Positions 22,720 to 34,968 of a stretch of 64,000 nucleotides of DNA are shown here, one piece after another. The DNA lies in NCBI RefSeq assembly GCF_008831285.2, contig NC_045140.1, positions 16,616,370-16,680,369 of the forward strand. Reading direction: 5' to 3'. This DNA comes from Nymphaea colorata (Eukaryota; Streptophyta; Magnoliopsida; Nymphaeales; Nymphaeaceae). The notes below the pieces were generated by a model, which ran no database searches, was not told the origin of the DNA, and worked only from the letters and a program-made list of their open reading frames with translations. How positions within the stretch are numbered: position 1 is the first letter of the stretch; each line of letters starts with the position of its first letter. The position numbers were made by a program, and so were the translations under genes.

Positions 22720-25200
22720 TCCTCATTTTGGGGCTTTTTCAGGTTTCGCTTCAAGGATTCGCAGCTTGCAGGCCTTGGTTTTAGCTTTTTTCTTACCTCG
22801 TTGGTACTGTTCCTCAAAATTTTTCTGCGCTCCCTCGTCTCACATTGAACTTGAAAGGCAAGATTTCTAGCCATAGGTGTTGCTTTTATATTGTCAGTTT
22901 CATTGCAGTATCATCAATGGGTTGGTTGTGTGTTTTTACTCTGAAATGCTTGTATTTTTTGAAGCTTTCTAGAGATATGCTTTTACAGATCCCTAGAAAG
23001 TAATCAGTCGAATGGTTCCAGGCACAATTTGGTAGAATAGAACTTATGGTTCCAAGGATCGGCTCATAGTTTATGTTTTCAAAATTTTTTGTTGTTTTTC
23101 ATTTCTTTGATTTTATGTTCTGTGTTTTTTTTTGAGCTTTTTGTTGGCATAATGTCACGTCTCTTATTGCTCCATAAGATTCTTTATTCTATCTTCAAGT
23201 CGGTAGGTTAAATTAAATTTATCTGCAGTAACTGGCCATAGACCTGTTACTATAGTTGTTTCTTGTTTTACATGTAATTTAGTGTATTTGTTTATTGCAG
23301 AGATTTGCAGAATAACCTTCTATCGGATATTTCCAGTATTCTGAACCTCCCACCAACGTGAGTTTAAGGTGAGTTGTCTATTCAACATATCATCGCTTTA
23401 GTATGTGCAGATATGTGTGTCTATTTATAGGTGCCTACCAAATGGATTTTTCCATGCTTTGCTTTGATATATCACCTAGTAGATAAAGGTAGCAGCAAGA
23501 AAACTAAGTATGAGGATTGCATGCATGGATAGATACCAACATTATTCTTGACATGATAGATATCATGAGTCAATGTAGATGTAGATTAGTCTTCTTCAAT
23601 ATTAGTAACTGACATAACTAGAAAGTGATCTTTGCTTTTTAGTGTTTAGATTAAATTTTATCTGCTGAATTACATTTAGAAAAAAATGTCAAAGAAAGAA
23701 GGAAAATTGACAAATACTGCTTATCTAGTTGGTCTCATGAACTTGAAATTTTCAGTTTGTTGGTCTGTGGTATAGCTTTGAGTGGTATAGCTTTGAGTAG
23801 TGTTCTCTCCTGCCCTTTTTTTTATTGCTTTTCTACTGAAGATCAAAATTACAGTAATCTTAAGCCATTTTAAGATACACAAATCTGATTTTCTAGCCCT
23901 TTAGAATGATATACTTGTAGAAATTACTGCAGTTAGGGGAGCTTCATAATTTTGGCTGTTTACCTAGTACAAGATTCGATTGTCCAACTAAAGTACACAC
24001 CTAAGAAGCACAAACAAACCAACATATAGATTTACTTGTTCACTTCTTGAGGACCATGGAAAGGAGATTCAACGTACTGGGAGAAGCTTAGCTTATCTAG
24101 CAATCTCATGCAACTCTCTTTTTTCCATTGATTTCATGTCTACATCTCTTGACAAATGTTTTGTTGCTTGTCTATGCATGGGTGTTATGAATCATTATTT
24201 TCTTAGTGGGTAAGGAGCTCGTATGAAAAAATTGAGCTTTTTGTGGATTGTCTATGCATGGAAAATTTGAATAAATGATGTCCATGTTTCTTCCTGCATG
24301 ATTCTTATGACTTCTCCATAGAAGTCCGCATTTTGGTAGGGCCACTAAGCAAGAACCTTTTGATTACAGTGTGTTTACTTTTCAATTTACGGGATCAGTT
24401 TTCTTGTTCTATGTCTTATTGGATTGCATTTGTTTGAATTGCTCAGGCTACAAGGAATCCTTTGTGTTCAAGTGCCAACCAGTTCAATGTCTTGTGGACC
24501 CTGTCCTGATGACAATGTGGACTCTTTTGGAGGCACTTCTAACTCCACAGATGTTTCTCGAGTTCAGGCATGTCCAATTCAAAATTTCTATGAATATGTT
24601 ATGCCATCACTTGTTCCATGTTTCTGTACTGCTCTTATTAAACTTGGATATCGTTTAAAAAGCCCTAGCATCTCTATGCTTCTGCCATACGTTTTATGCT
24701 TTTATATTTGCTCATGTTTGGCCTTGATTTGGATCTTGATGTCATGCTGGCATCAATTGCTGGTATAGTTGTAGTTTCTTCTCTCATTGAAGAAAGCATA
24801 CTAAAGAGTATAGTAAAATTAACAAAAAACATCTATGTAAGTACCCTTGTTTTTGTTCATGTATTTGCATGTGTAATTGGTTTTCTAGTGTTCAGGACTT
24901 AAAGCTACATAATTAGTTTGACTTGGAGATGTTTCCTTCTTCCCTTTTTCAATGCTAAAACATGAGTTGATTGTAGAAGCATTAGCTTTGGTTATTCACA
25001 TGTAAGCTGATTGGTGGGTCAATGTCTAATTTGATTTAAGTTCAGAAGTGGTGGTCGTCAACAACAACGTTATGATGCTTGGGGTTGTTTACGGCATTGG
25101 ATTTTTGTACCATAAAGTTGAGACCTTAGCTGACGATGCCTCTTTTTTTACGTACTAAAGTTTTATCCTTCTTTTTGAATTTTTAGTGTTTTTTGATAGA
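22720..25200. other. no recognised gene; a few splice-like boundaries
   Basis: Intron-like T-rich DNA. Around 24424-24570 a plus-strand frame after 'tttgaattgctcag' contains CGPCPDDNVDSFGGTSNST, which reads like protein, but the family is not recognised and no canonical GT donor follows. It could be an exon of the gene begun at 22.3 kb; this is speculative. Confidence 0.25.
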
Positions 25201-25203
25201 AGA

Positions 25204-26663
25204 ACCTAACCCAAACCATTTGTGAAACTTTCAATCAGTTGAATACCCAACTTTTCTGGGAACTCCTCACCCTTAAACCAATCTTTTGTATAGAAGACCC
25301 TACTTTTATGGGAGATTTGGTGAAGTTCGTTCTTTTAACCAGCCAAGTTTTACATTCACCCATCTCTTTAGGGAGTACAGTTCCTTTCTCCTGGTGATAT
25401 ACCATTTGATGTCAAGAACTTTTGTAAAAGAGAAACTTTTCAGTTTTGCTTAAAAACATTTTGAAAGTGTTTTCTCACACAATGATGTGCCTTGCTTTAT
25501 TCTTAGTACCTTTCCAAGTGGAAGGTGGAAATTTCAAATTTTTGTTGTCCATCAATGGAAGAGGAAAATCGAACAAATCCGGATATGAGCAGTGAAGAAA
25601 AATCCTATGAAGTTGAGAAAGTCAAGACTAGGAAATGCTATTGACTCTAGCGATTAAGCATTTGCAAGGATTTAGCAGGAAAATATATTGAGGGAGAAGC
25701 CAAAATGCTCTATAAGATCTTGGCAGGTAGTAAAATGAGAGTTGAGAGATGGGCTCGGAGCTTGTGTAGTCGTTCCTCTGAGTTAGTAATCGAGAGTACC
25801 GGGTAGACATAAAGGTGATTTATGTCTATTTCGCGAAGATAATGATTTACGAACTTTTGGTTCGTTGAAAACCCGTAAGGTGAAGCGGGTTGGACACGTG
25901 ACAAAACTACACATAACTACCAAAGTGGTGGAGCTTCGTAGTAGCCTTTGGGGTGGTGAGGTATTCCCTCAAAGGTGAAGGTCAGCCCAAAAAAAAAAAA
26001 AAAAAGAAAAGCATAAGAAAAAAAATTGAAAGGCAAAAAGTTGAATGCAAAAGAAAAAAAATGAAGAAAAAAGCAAAAGGTGCTTGCCAAGAGATGAAAG
26101 ACATGAAGGCTGAACTCGCAAGAATTGAATGCGACAATCTTTCGTGGATGTACGATTTTGGGGTTAATATCTGCTCCTTGTTTTGATTATCTAGGATGTC
26201 GAGGATGGTTCCTTTTTGTTCATATTCTGGAAATTGAAGGACATTCCTTTTAAAGATTCGACAACATTGATGCGAAATAAAACCAAATGCTTGTATGGTA
26301 CTAACGGTACATGAAAGCTATATTATTTTCACAACACGAGCACTCAAGTTTATGAGTTGAATTGATTATTTTTGAACTATTTCAAAATTCAATGTAAAAA
26401 CTTGACGTATCTTGTATGCTTCCAGGATTCCTAGGCATAGCAATAACTAACCAATCCCCTTTAGTCTTGAAAATGTTTGACCATTTTGTTACCAAATTGT
26501 TAGTCCTTCTGTGAAATAGATGAAACCCCTCAAACCTAGTTCAACCATGCTGAGCATGATGAATTATCCATCATTTCCTTTTGTCTTTGGAGAGGTAGAC
26601 CATTTGGGACAAGTGATTAAGCTGACTCTAGATGATATTTTTGAAAAGTTCTATCGAAGTTGC
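25204..26663. repeat. dispersed ~1.5-kb repeat, copy 2 (partner at 15048-16582)
   Basis: Collinear with the first copy throughout. It keeps a lysine-rich 77-codon plus frame (25953-26186) aligned with the one at 15805-16035, including SLKGEG near the start, ACQEMKD in the middle and GVN near the end. Confidence 0.85.
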
Positions 26664-27035
26664 ATAGTATATGTCCACCTAATCTTGTTTTTGTGAGTTG
26701 TATAAATTTCATCTGTTTGATCTTTATCCTTTGTTTCATTCTAGCTGCTGTTAAAATCTTTTATGTAGTATAGCTTTGTAATAAAAGGATCAGTTGAGGC
26801 ATTCAGCCCTTTGGTTTGTGCCCCCTCCCTCTTTCCCCACCTTACTAATTTCTCGCTCCACCCATGTTCGTATCCATGCATTTTTATGTCATCAATCTAG
26901 GGCTTGAATTTTTTTTATTCCTCTAGCTTGGGTTGTCCCTTTATTGAATTGTCTTTTGGTTGTCTTTTATTTCCAAGAGGCCTCTACATGGTGGAGGCTT
27001 GATTTCTCATTTTGGATTTGAGACTGACTACATAA

Positions 27036-27177
27036 ATTTTATATGAGGTAAATGGTTCCAGCTTGGTGTATTTAGACAATGCAGCTACATCTCAAAAGCC
27101 ATATGCTGTTTTGGAAGTTCTTCATGATTATGTGAGGGCTACAGCTCAAATGGTCACCACAATATTCATTATTTAAG
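27036..27177 (+). pseudogene. NFS2: NFS2/SufS-type cysteine desulfurase exon relic
   Basis: NFS2 is the plastid pyridoxal-phosphate enzyme that takes sulfur from cysteine for iron-sulfur cluster assembly. The plus frame contains [13 protein letters not shown], a signature close to the N-terminus of SufS-type desulfurases, preceded by EVNGSS. After DY the frame breaks: one base is missing around 27132, and the downstream frame (from 27134) continues as [12 protein letters not shown], where the family has an NVHRGIH-type motif. The V and the R-G of that motif are changed. A good GT donor (AAG|GTATCC) follows at 27178. No transit-peptide exon and no downstream exons with the lysine or catalytic cysteine motifs were found within several kb. 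I read it as a decayed single-exon fragment. Confidence 0.75.
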
Positions 27178-27204
27178 GTATCCCAACATAACGCCCCATA
27201 CCTA

Positions 27205-27238
27205 CCCTTACTCTCTCTCTCTCTCTCTCTCCCTCCCT
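27205..27238. repeat. CT microsatellite
   Basis: A (CT)n run just downstream of the NFS2-like relic. Confidence 0.85.
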
Positions 27239-27375
27239 TGTCTTGATTGCTTGCTCACTCACATGCATGTTCACAGTTGGACACCCACAATGATGCACTC
27301 TTCCTGTTTGCAAAGGAAGCAAGAAAAAGAAAATTCCTTGTTCTAAAATTATATGTTTTTGTATATCAAGGAAGG

Positions 27376-27540
27376 AAAAAAATAAGGGTAGTTCATTGGG
27401 TGCATGGTAAATCATTTGATTTAATCTTTTTTCAATAGTTTTATTATTTGGCGTATTAAAAAAATAAGGGTAGTTCATTGGGTGCATGGTAAATCATTTG
27501 ATTTAATCTTTTTTCAATAGTTTTATTATTTGGCGTATTG
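27376..27540. repeat. 82-bp perfect tandem duplication
   Basis: The segment from 'aataagggtagttcattggg' to 'ttatttggcgtatt' occurs twice head to tail with a period of 82 bp and no difference that I can see. A duplication this clean implies a recent event. Confidence 0.93.
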
Positions 27541-27544
27541 TGCG

Positions 27545-30000
27545 GTAAGTATTTGAAAAGACCCTGGAACCTTAGTGTCGTCTGTCATTTTTCATTGTTT
27601 CTAGCAGCAGCAGTCTGACCCATATAAGTGCCTAATGTCCTATACACTCATCAATGTTAATAATTTTCTATAATTAATATGTTACAAGTGAAATCATTGG
27701 CTAATAATATTGAGCCTATCTTGTCTATGTCAAGTGTAGTGGGCTATGTCCAGAATGTAATCAGGGTCTCTATCAGATCTCAACCTGGAATAGCTGCCAC
27801 ATCCCTAACTATGTCTTTTATAATCAGGCTGGCAAAGCATCTATATAAGCATATTGTGTCATTATTTAGTGAAGTTTTGCATATATTGACAAACAACCAT
27901 TGATTGCAGCATGAACATAAACCATGAGAAGAGAATTCGTTTTGTTGATACTCTAGCCATCTAGAATCTGCAATACAACATCAGATTGGCAGACGTACAC
28001 GCAAGGGTGCGGTTAGTAGATCCCTCTTTGAACCCAGTATGATTTTGCATGCCCTACAATGCTAGCTCTGCTGGTTCTTTCAAAATGATTGTTAGTGACT
28101 GCCTGCATTCTCAGGAATGGATTCATGTATTTGTACTTCTCACAAAGCTCTTAGATTTTTCTATTGTTTTCAGTTATATTCAGATGTATTTTATGTGCAT
28201 TATGGACAAATTTGTGACCCTCAAACTGAAGCAGCTTTGCGCTTTTAAGTTCATTCATATCGATGCATATAGTTCAACATCGTGGGCAGTAGACTATTGC
28301 TACTCATTTTCTTTTTTTCATGTACTTAACACAATGCTCTGTTCAATGCTCAAGTTGTTGATTAGTTGTGACTTTGGAGGGTTATGGATTAGCCCCATTT
28401 ATTACTTTCTTGTTTTGTTTATCTATCATTGTTCACACATAAAGTTACCATTGTTTAGTGGGCAAAGGCAAATGGGAAAGTGGACCTCATGCACTCGATG
28501 GATTTCAGGCTTTATAGGGATATGAATTTAGATTGTGGATTTGGATGTGAATATTTGATCATGTAGGAAAACAATTACCCTTATAATAGTCTTGTTGAGG
28601 TCTATGATTGACCGCCAGCCACATAAAGGTGCAATAAAGGTGCAATTTCACTTGATGTTATTAAAACTTATGTTAAGCTTGACTTCATCTAAATGAATGG
28701 TGTACCAGAGTTTATTGTTGTCAAAGATTTTCTAGAGGTTCTAAGTTATTCAAAAGTTTCAAGGAGTGTGTCACATACAAAGAAAACTTGCTCGTTTCAA
28801 TGAGTCTCAAAGTGTTGAGAATTATTTAAGTTGTCATTTCTGTTTTTTCTTATGGAAAATGCATTTTGTAGGTAGCGTAGGCAGCATTTACTTGTTATTT
28901 TTATGTCTATGCATTTCATGTCCATGGAGAGAAAAATTTTCGTAGTTTTAACTTTTTCTTTTTTCCATGTGTTTTTTGTTTTTAAAATTTTTAGGTGAAT
29001 TCTTAATGTTTAAAAATTAAATTATCTATTTTTACATTACGTATGTAACCTTGAATCCTACCAATATGGATCACATCATGCATCTTTACACCATTGTATG
29101 CGTGTCTTCATTATCAACCACGTTTAGTTGATTGCTGTCAAACCACAGTTCGATCAACTATCATGAACTAGAATCCGGTCTGTTCAGTCGTATTTGTTTT
29201 CAACTTTTTCAATTCATGATCTATGTTTATAATAGTGTTTTGTTTTTTGTATATTGAATTGTCTGCTTAGCATTTATTAGTTTATTAAGAAATCTCTTGC
29301 TTTGCAATTTTTTGAATTATAGGTCAGGGGAAGGTAAATTACGTATGCATTTATCCATTTAATTTTTCTAGATGATGGATAGAGTTTGGTGAACCTTTAT
29401 GTTGCATTTCTTGTACCATAGTTGCCTTGTGATGGAGTTGGAAGAATACATGACTTGACAGTTTACCATTGGTCTCATGGACTGATCACAATTCTTGAAT
29501 ATTGTTGTTTGCAATAAGGTTCTGACTTCGTTAACAAAATAGGCTATGGGTAACCAATTATGACAAAAATTATGTTTGATGCCTTGATAGTACGGCAAGA
29601 GAGATTTAGATTATAATCTTGGATTTGATGTGTTTCATGTATTCAAAGCCACACTTGAACCTGGGAGCCGATAAATTTGCAATCGAATTAGGCGTAGAAG
29701 TTGAATCTTATTCCTCAGATTTGACTTCAATTTCGCGGGTCTGGATTTAAATATGATTCTTATTGAGGAAAAAAATCGAAGCTCTTATCATATAGGAGAA
29801 CTTCAATTATACTAGAAAATTAATGATAGTATTCGTGTAGGGACAAGTATGGAATTAACACTCAGGATCAAGAATTAGAAAACGTGGCCGTGTCTGGTTT
29901 GCTCCAAGTTCCAAAATTTGCAAATCTGGTGAAAGTCTGAAACTCTGAAACCACGTTTTTACTGATAGAGGTACCAGTAATTCGAGCACTTCGTGGGTCA
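27545..30000. other. no gene recognised
   Basis: AT-rich DNA. The frames at 27679-27903 and 28049-28525 (158 codons) show no known domain and have no promoter, splice or codon-usage support that I can judge by eye. Confidence 0.45.
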
Positions 30001-30164
30001 TGCGGTTTGGACACGGCAACCCTTGGCAACCCTTGACGCGGTTCGCACGCGGTCCCTTCTTTTTTAAACTTTTCCCACTTTTCCCCCGGTCTTTTTTTTC
30101 TCTCTCTCGGATCGTCTCGATTGAAAAGGGCAAGAACGCCGTCTGTTCCCTCTCATCGCTTTTT

Positions 30165-30275
30165 AAAATTTTTCCCTCGTCTTAGTCTCTCCCATCTTTT
30201 GGTTCGACCATAAGCGAAGGGCCGTGACAAATTTTTCCCTCGTCTTAGTCTCTCCCATCTTTTGGTTCGACCGTG
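30165..30275. repeat. 61-bp tandem duplication
   Basis: 'tttttccctcgtcttagtct...ctcccatcttttggttcgacc' occurs at about 30170 and 30231. It lies in the GC-richer patch upstream of the 30480 frame. Confidence 0.9.
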
Positions 30276-30479
30276 GTGATGACAAGAAGAACAAATGCTC
30301 CATTGTGGGATCTCCGTACAGAAAGGAAGGCCGGATTACTAGTGAGAGTGGAGATTTTAGATCTCCATGAGTGCGAGATCTGCCCATGCCCATGCGATGA
30401 GAAGAAGCAGCAGTAAGCGGATCCAATTTTCTCCGAGACACCACGCTTCATCCTCTCCTTCCCACTTTCTTCTTGATTT

Positions 30480-30673
30480 ATGGCGGTTTCTTCCTTCATG
30501 GCACCTAAAAGGGAAAAGCCCTCTGCGTCGTCGATTACCCGGAAAGAAATGTCACCTTTGAGGCAGGCTGATGCTTCTGTTGCAAGCGATGAGAAGATGG
30601 AGTGGAGTCATTTCATCGGTGTGGGCGGCAAAGGCCTGTCCGCTATCTCGATTCTCACTCCCGGGCAAGATAC
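30480..30673 (+). CDS. possible first exon with Mur-ligase-like glycine loop
   Basis: A plus frame opens at ATG 30480 (a second ATG lies 18 bases on) and runs through basic/serine-rich residues to WSHFIGVGGKGLSAIS. That resembles the N-terminal nucleotide-binding loop of MurC-type UDP-N-acetylmuramate ligases (G-x-G-G-x-G-x-S). The upstream 400 bases are GC-richer and CT-rich, as in a plant promoter/leader. The frame then runs into sequence without family resemblance, and no further ligase exons are seen downstream. It could be the first exon of a gene whose rest was lost to repeats, or chance similarity over a short loop. Confidence 0.3.
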
Positions 30674-30934
30674 GCTTCCTCCCTGCTCTTGTTTGCTCTA
30701 GTTTGCTCTAATTCTTAGGTTGTTGATACATCCATGTCTCTCTCTCTCTTTAAGGGCGTCCCTTAACTTCCTCCTTTGGCCGGCAGCCATCGCCGGTGTG
30801 TGATGGGTGTTGGCAGTCCTCTCCGCCCTTCAGTTGTGTTCATGTGTGGTTTCCTATTGGGATTCCTCTATAGTCGGTCAGGTTTATCATTGCAGGCTGG
30901 GGTCTTTCATTTCGGCTCTGTGCTAGGAGTTTTG

Positions 30935-31345
30935 TTTGGGTTTCTTCCGTTGAAGTTGTTGCTGGTTTCTCACATTTGGTTGGGTTTCTCCCGTTGAAGT
31001 TGTTGCTGGTTTCTGACATTTGGGTTCGCATTGGGTCGGATGCTTTGGTCACCACTTGGATCGCCGCTTTCTAGTACGGCGCTTGGGTCCCTGCTGGTTC
31101 TGTTGTGGGTCGCCGCTTAGGTCGTTGTTGTCGGTCTGACCGCCTTGTGTCATCCCTTAAGTTGCTGTTGGGTCTGCCGCTTGTGTCACTCTTGACGTCT
31201 ACCTTTTGGTTCACCGCTGTCGGTTGGGCATGCCGTTTAGTTGATGTTGCTACTGAGTCGCCACTACCGCTTCTGTTTGCTGCTAGGTCGCATTTATCGT
31301 CTTTGGGTTTGTTGCTGGGTCATTACTGTGACTATTGTTGTGCAT
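30935..31345. repeat. GT-rich minisatellite-like stretch
   Basis: It starts with a 47-bp tandem pair ('gggtttctcccgttgaagtt...gttgctggtttctgacattt', about 30936 and 30983) and continues as degenerate repeats of a ttgggtcgccgctt-like word to about 31330. Open frames over it are unlikely to be coding. Confidence 0.6.
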
Positions 31346-31960
31346 TCATCGCATTATGCAGCTGTTCAAATTCCAACCAGCCATTCGGGGAGGTTGGGCG
31401 TTTTTCTCAGGTATTGCAATTGGGTCTCTTCTGATAATGATTTGTTTACTGGGTTCACGTTTCCTTCTTCAATGACAATGCTTTTTCATGGATGGGGAAG
31501 GTGGGCACTCAAGCTGTCGGGCGTTCTCCAACATGCCTGATACTTATGATTTACTGGTTCATTTTTGTTTGGTTTGTTGGTGGTCTCACTGCATTATATT
31601 TGTATGTTACTAGTGCCAACCAGGTCACTGTTTTCTTTTAATCCTAAAGTGATAAGTTTTATCTGCTGCATGTAGTTTCCTTTCTATACGATTATATGCT
31701 GTATTTCTGTTTGTTGTTTGAATCCATCCTTGTATTGTTTTCTCGTTTAGAATATCAGATGCATTTGACTTCAACTTACAATCACAGAGTAATATAATGC
31801 TTCCTTTGTGACTCCGGACATAGATGTAGGTGTCATTGTCTGCTGGACATGTATATTTCATGTTTAATAAGTCTTGTATAAAGCATACATTTGGGTGGAG
31901 AAGTTATGCAGAAAATTAGTAAAACTTGTTTCAACATTGTAGATTGGGTTAGATTTGACC
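31346..31960. other. no gene seen
   Basis: T-rich sequence with no recognised coding or RNA feature. Confidence 0.5.
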
Positions 31961-34525
31961 TCTGTTCTAGATCATAAATCCAAATCTGAAATCCAACATC
32001 GCAGACCGGATCAGATTAGACAACTGATCCAAATCTTAGGACGAAATCCCAAATCCAATTTTGTGAACGGAATCAGATTAGAGCTCTCGTCTATTTCTTC
32101 GATCCAAACACAGTGAAGATACACAATAAAATGAGAGGTTTTCTAATTTATTGTAAATTCTTTTCAAAACCCTTATCAATCTTTGAAATCATTTCAAGAA
32201 TGTTACTATGTCTATATAAATCTTTGAAACAATTTTCTAAGTTTTCCAAAATTTTGTAAATTGACTTCAAATTCCTATGATTTGATTTTTTTTGAATTTT
32301 CTCAATTTCTTGTGAGATTTGATTTCGTATTTTTCGTAAATCTTTGTTGAATTTTCAAGTTTTTAAATGCACCTGTCAACATTCGAGTTTCTAAATTCCA
32401 TTGGATTGTATGAATTTTTAAAACTATTTTAAACATGGTCTTGATATTTTAAAATTCACATCCACAATCAAAATATGCATTTGACATCCTAGAGGACACT
32501 AAATAAGAGAGACCACCATTGTAGATGCTTGTCCATGTTCTCCAAAATTGTGCAATTTGACTTCAAATTCTTTTGATTTTCTTTGAATCTTCTCAGATTT
32601 GTATTCGATTTGCTACATTTCCTAAAAATGCATGTTAATTTCTCAAATGTATGAATTTTGAAAACAATTTTTAACATGGTCTAAACTAGAGGTTCAAATT
32701 TTAATATTAAAATTCAAAGTCCACATTCAATTTACCAATCCAATTTCTGAGACTGATTAGTCCTCTAATCTAGAGCTTTCATGTAAAGCCCACATACAAC
32801 ATCCTAGACCATGTCTGATCCAAACCAATTCAACACCCATACCTCTGATCCAAACCTTAGGTCTAAATCCCTAATTCAACACCCATACCAGATCAGGAAT
32901 GACCTCTGATCTATTTTATAGATCCTAATCCTAAATCACACATCACAGAACAAATTCAAATCCCTTATGCATTTTGAAATCATTTCCAGTATTTTACTTC
33001 ATCTATATACATTTTTGATACCACTCTCTGAGTTTTCCAAATTTTTGTAAATTGACTTCACATTCTTATGATTGATTTTCTTTGAATTTTCTCAATTTCT
33101 AGTGTCTTCAAATATTTTTTGATTTGATTTCATACTTTTCTTAAATCTTTGTCAAATTCTCAAGGTTGTAAATGTAAACTTTCAAGTTTCTAAAGTCCAT
33201 TGGATTTTATAAATTTTCAAAATGATTTTAAACATGGTCTAGACTTCTGTATATTTTAAAAATCACATCTGCATTCAAAAACATGTATGCATTCGGCATC
33301 CTAGACCGGGTAAAATGACACCTCAGTTCTACTTGCTTGTTCAAAATCCGCAATCCAACATCCTAGACCCGATTAGATGAGACCTTTGATCGCGTAGGGG
33401 ACTAGATCAGACCTATGATCTATTTCTTAGATCAAAATCCCTAATCCAACATCATATACTTGATCACATAAAAAAATGAGTGATTTTCTGATTTGTTGCA
33501 AATTCTTTTCAAATCCTTTAGGAAGTTTTGAAATCATTTGAAGAATATTAGTTTGTCTATATAAGTCTTTGAAATCATTGTCAAGTCTTCCAAAATTGTG
33601 CAAGTTGGCTTCAAATTCTTTTCATTTTCGTAGAATCTTCTCAATTTCTCGTTGTATCTTTAAATTTCTTGTATTTGATGTGTGACATTTCCTAAATGCT
33701 TGTTAAATTCTCAAGTTTTTAATTGCACTTTTTACTCTCGAGTTTTTCAAATTACACTTGATTGTTCAAATTTGTAAAACAATTTTAAACATGGTCTGAA
33801 CTCTCTGGTTCAGATTTTAAAAGTCGAAATCCAATTTCGAATTACCAATCCAAGAGACCGTATAAGATTGGACCTCTACTCTAGAGCTTTGGTTTGATTC
33901 CTGCATACAACATCCTAGACCAGATCAGAGCTGACCTTTGATCCAAAACATAGTTATGAATCCCTTTTTCAACACCCCATACCGGATCAGGTCAGACCTC
34001 TGATCTATTTCTTGCATCCAAATCCTAAATCAAACATCATTGAACAGATTCAAATCCCTTTTGAGTATTTGGAATCATTTCCCGTGTTTTACTTTGTCTA
34101 TATACATCTTTGAAACCACTCTCTAAGTTTTCCAAAATTTTGTAACTTGAATTCAAATTCTTATGATTCATTTTCTGTGAATTTTCTCAATTTCTTTTGA
34201 GTTCTTCAGATTTTTTGGATTTGATTTCGTACTTTTCTAAAATCTGTGCTAAATTCTCAAACTTGTTAATGCACCTTTATACTTTCAAGTTTCTAAATAC
34301 CATTGGATTGTATAATTTTTCAAAATGATTTTAAACATGGTCTAGACTTGGGTTTAATGTTTTAAAATTCACATCCATTTTCAAAAAAATATTCATTCGA
34401 CGTCCTAGACTGGATAAAACGAGACCTCCGTTCTTACTGCTAGTTCAAAACCCGCAATCCAACATCCTAGACCGGATTAGATGAGACCTCTGATCTGGAC
34501 CTTAGAGACGAGACCTCCGTTGTAG
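31960..34525. repeat. diverged long-period tandem array (~540-560 bp units)
   Basis: Two marker blocks alternate. One is 'atccaacatcctagaccgga' with 'gagacctctgatc' text (near 31990, 32870, 33350, 33970 and 34455). The other is 'gtctatata.atctttgaaa...gttttccaaaattttgtaa...gacttcaaattc' (near 32210, 33000, 33550 and 34095, with a partial one at 32530). Spacing between the last three is about 550 and 545 bp; the first interval is longer because of a partial unit. Units differ considerably, so the array is old. Confidence 0.75.
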
Positions 34526-34960
34526 ATGCTTGTTGAAAACGCCTTGCTTCGAGCTATGGAACCAAATATAGCTAAGTATAGTTAAATTTAAAAGTGCTGA
34601 AGGCATTTTAGAGTATCTAAGATTAATGTATGCTCAGTCAAATTGGACAAGACGATACGAACTAGCTCAAGATTTGAGAGGTTTAAGTTAAGGAAATTAA
34701 TCCATCCACTCCTTTGAGATGCACAAGATGTAAGGACTAACGAGTATCCTGAGTGTAAAAAGATGGAAATAGAAGAAGGGAACAAGAATATGTCATAGAA
34801 TTTTTGATGGCCTTCAGATCTGTATTCGTTGCCAAAAGCTTGTGTTCTTTAGTTCAAATTGTTTCCAAACTTATGGTAGAATACGCTAAAAATAAGTCAT
34901 TGGGAGGAAATTGTGTAGAAGACTCTGCGCTGTCTAAAACATTTGGTAGAAGATGAGGTA

Positions 34961-34968
34961 GTGGGAAA
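34961..34968. repeat. left target-site duplication of hAT-type element
   Basis: GTGGGAAA immediately before the element, identical to 35893-35900. It fits the nTnnnnAn pattern known for hAT insertions. Confidence 0.85.

Noticed and set aside
22551-22874. Open frames with long isoleucine-tyrosine runs on both strands
   Set aside because: They are translations of the (AT)30 microsatellite.
28049-28525. 158-codon plus-strand frame
   Set aside because: No recognisable family, rich in Phe/Cys/Tyr as expected for T-rich DNA, no splice or promoter support.
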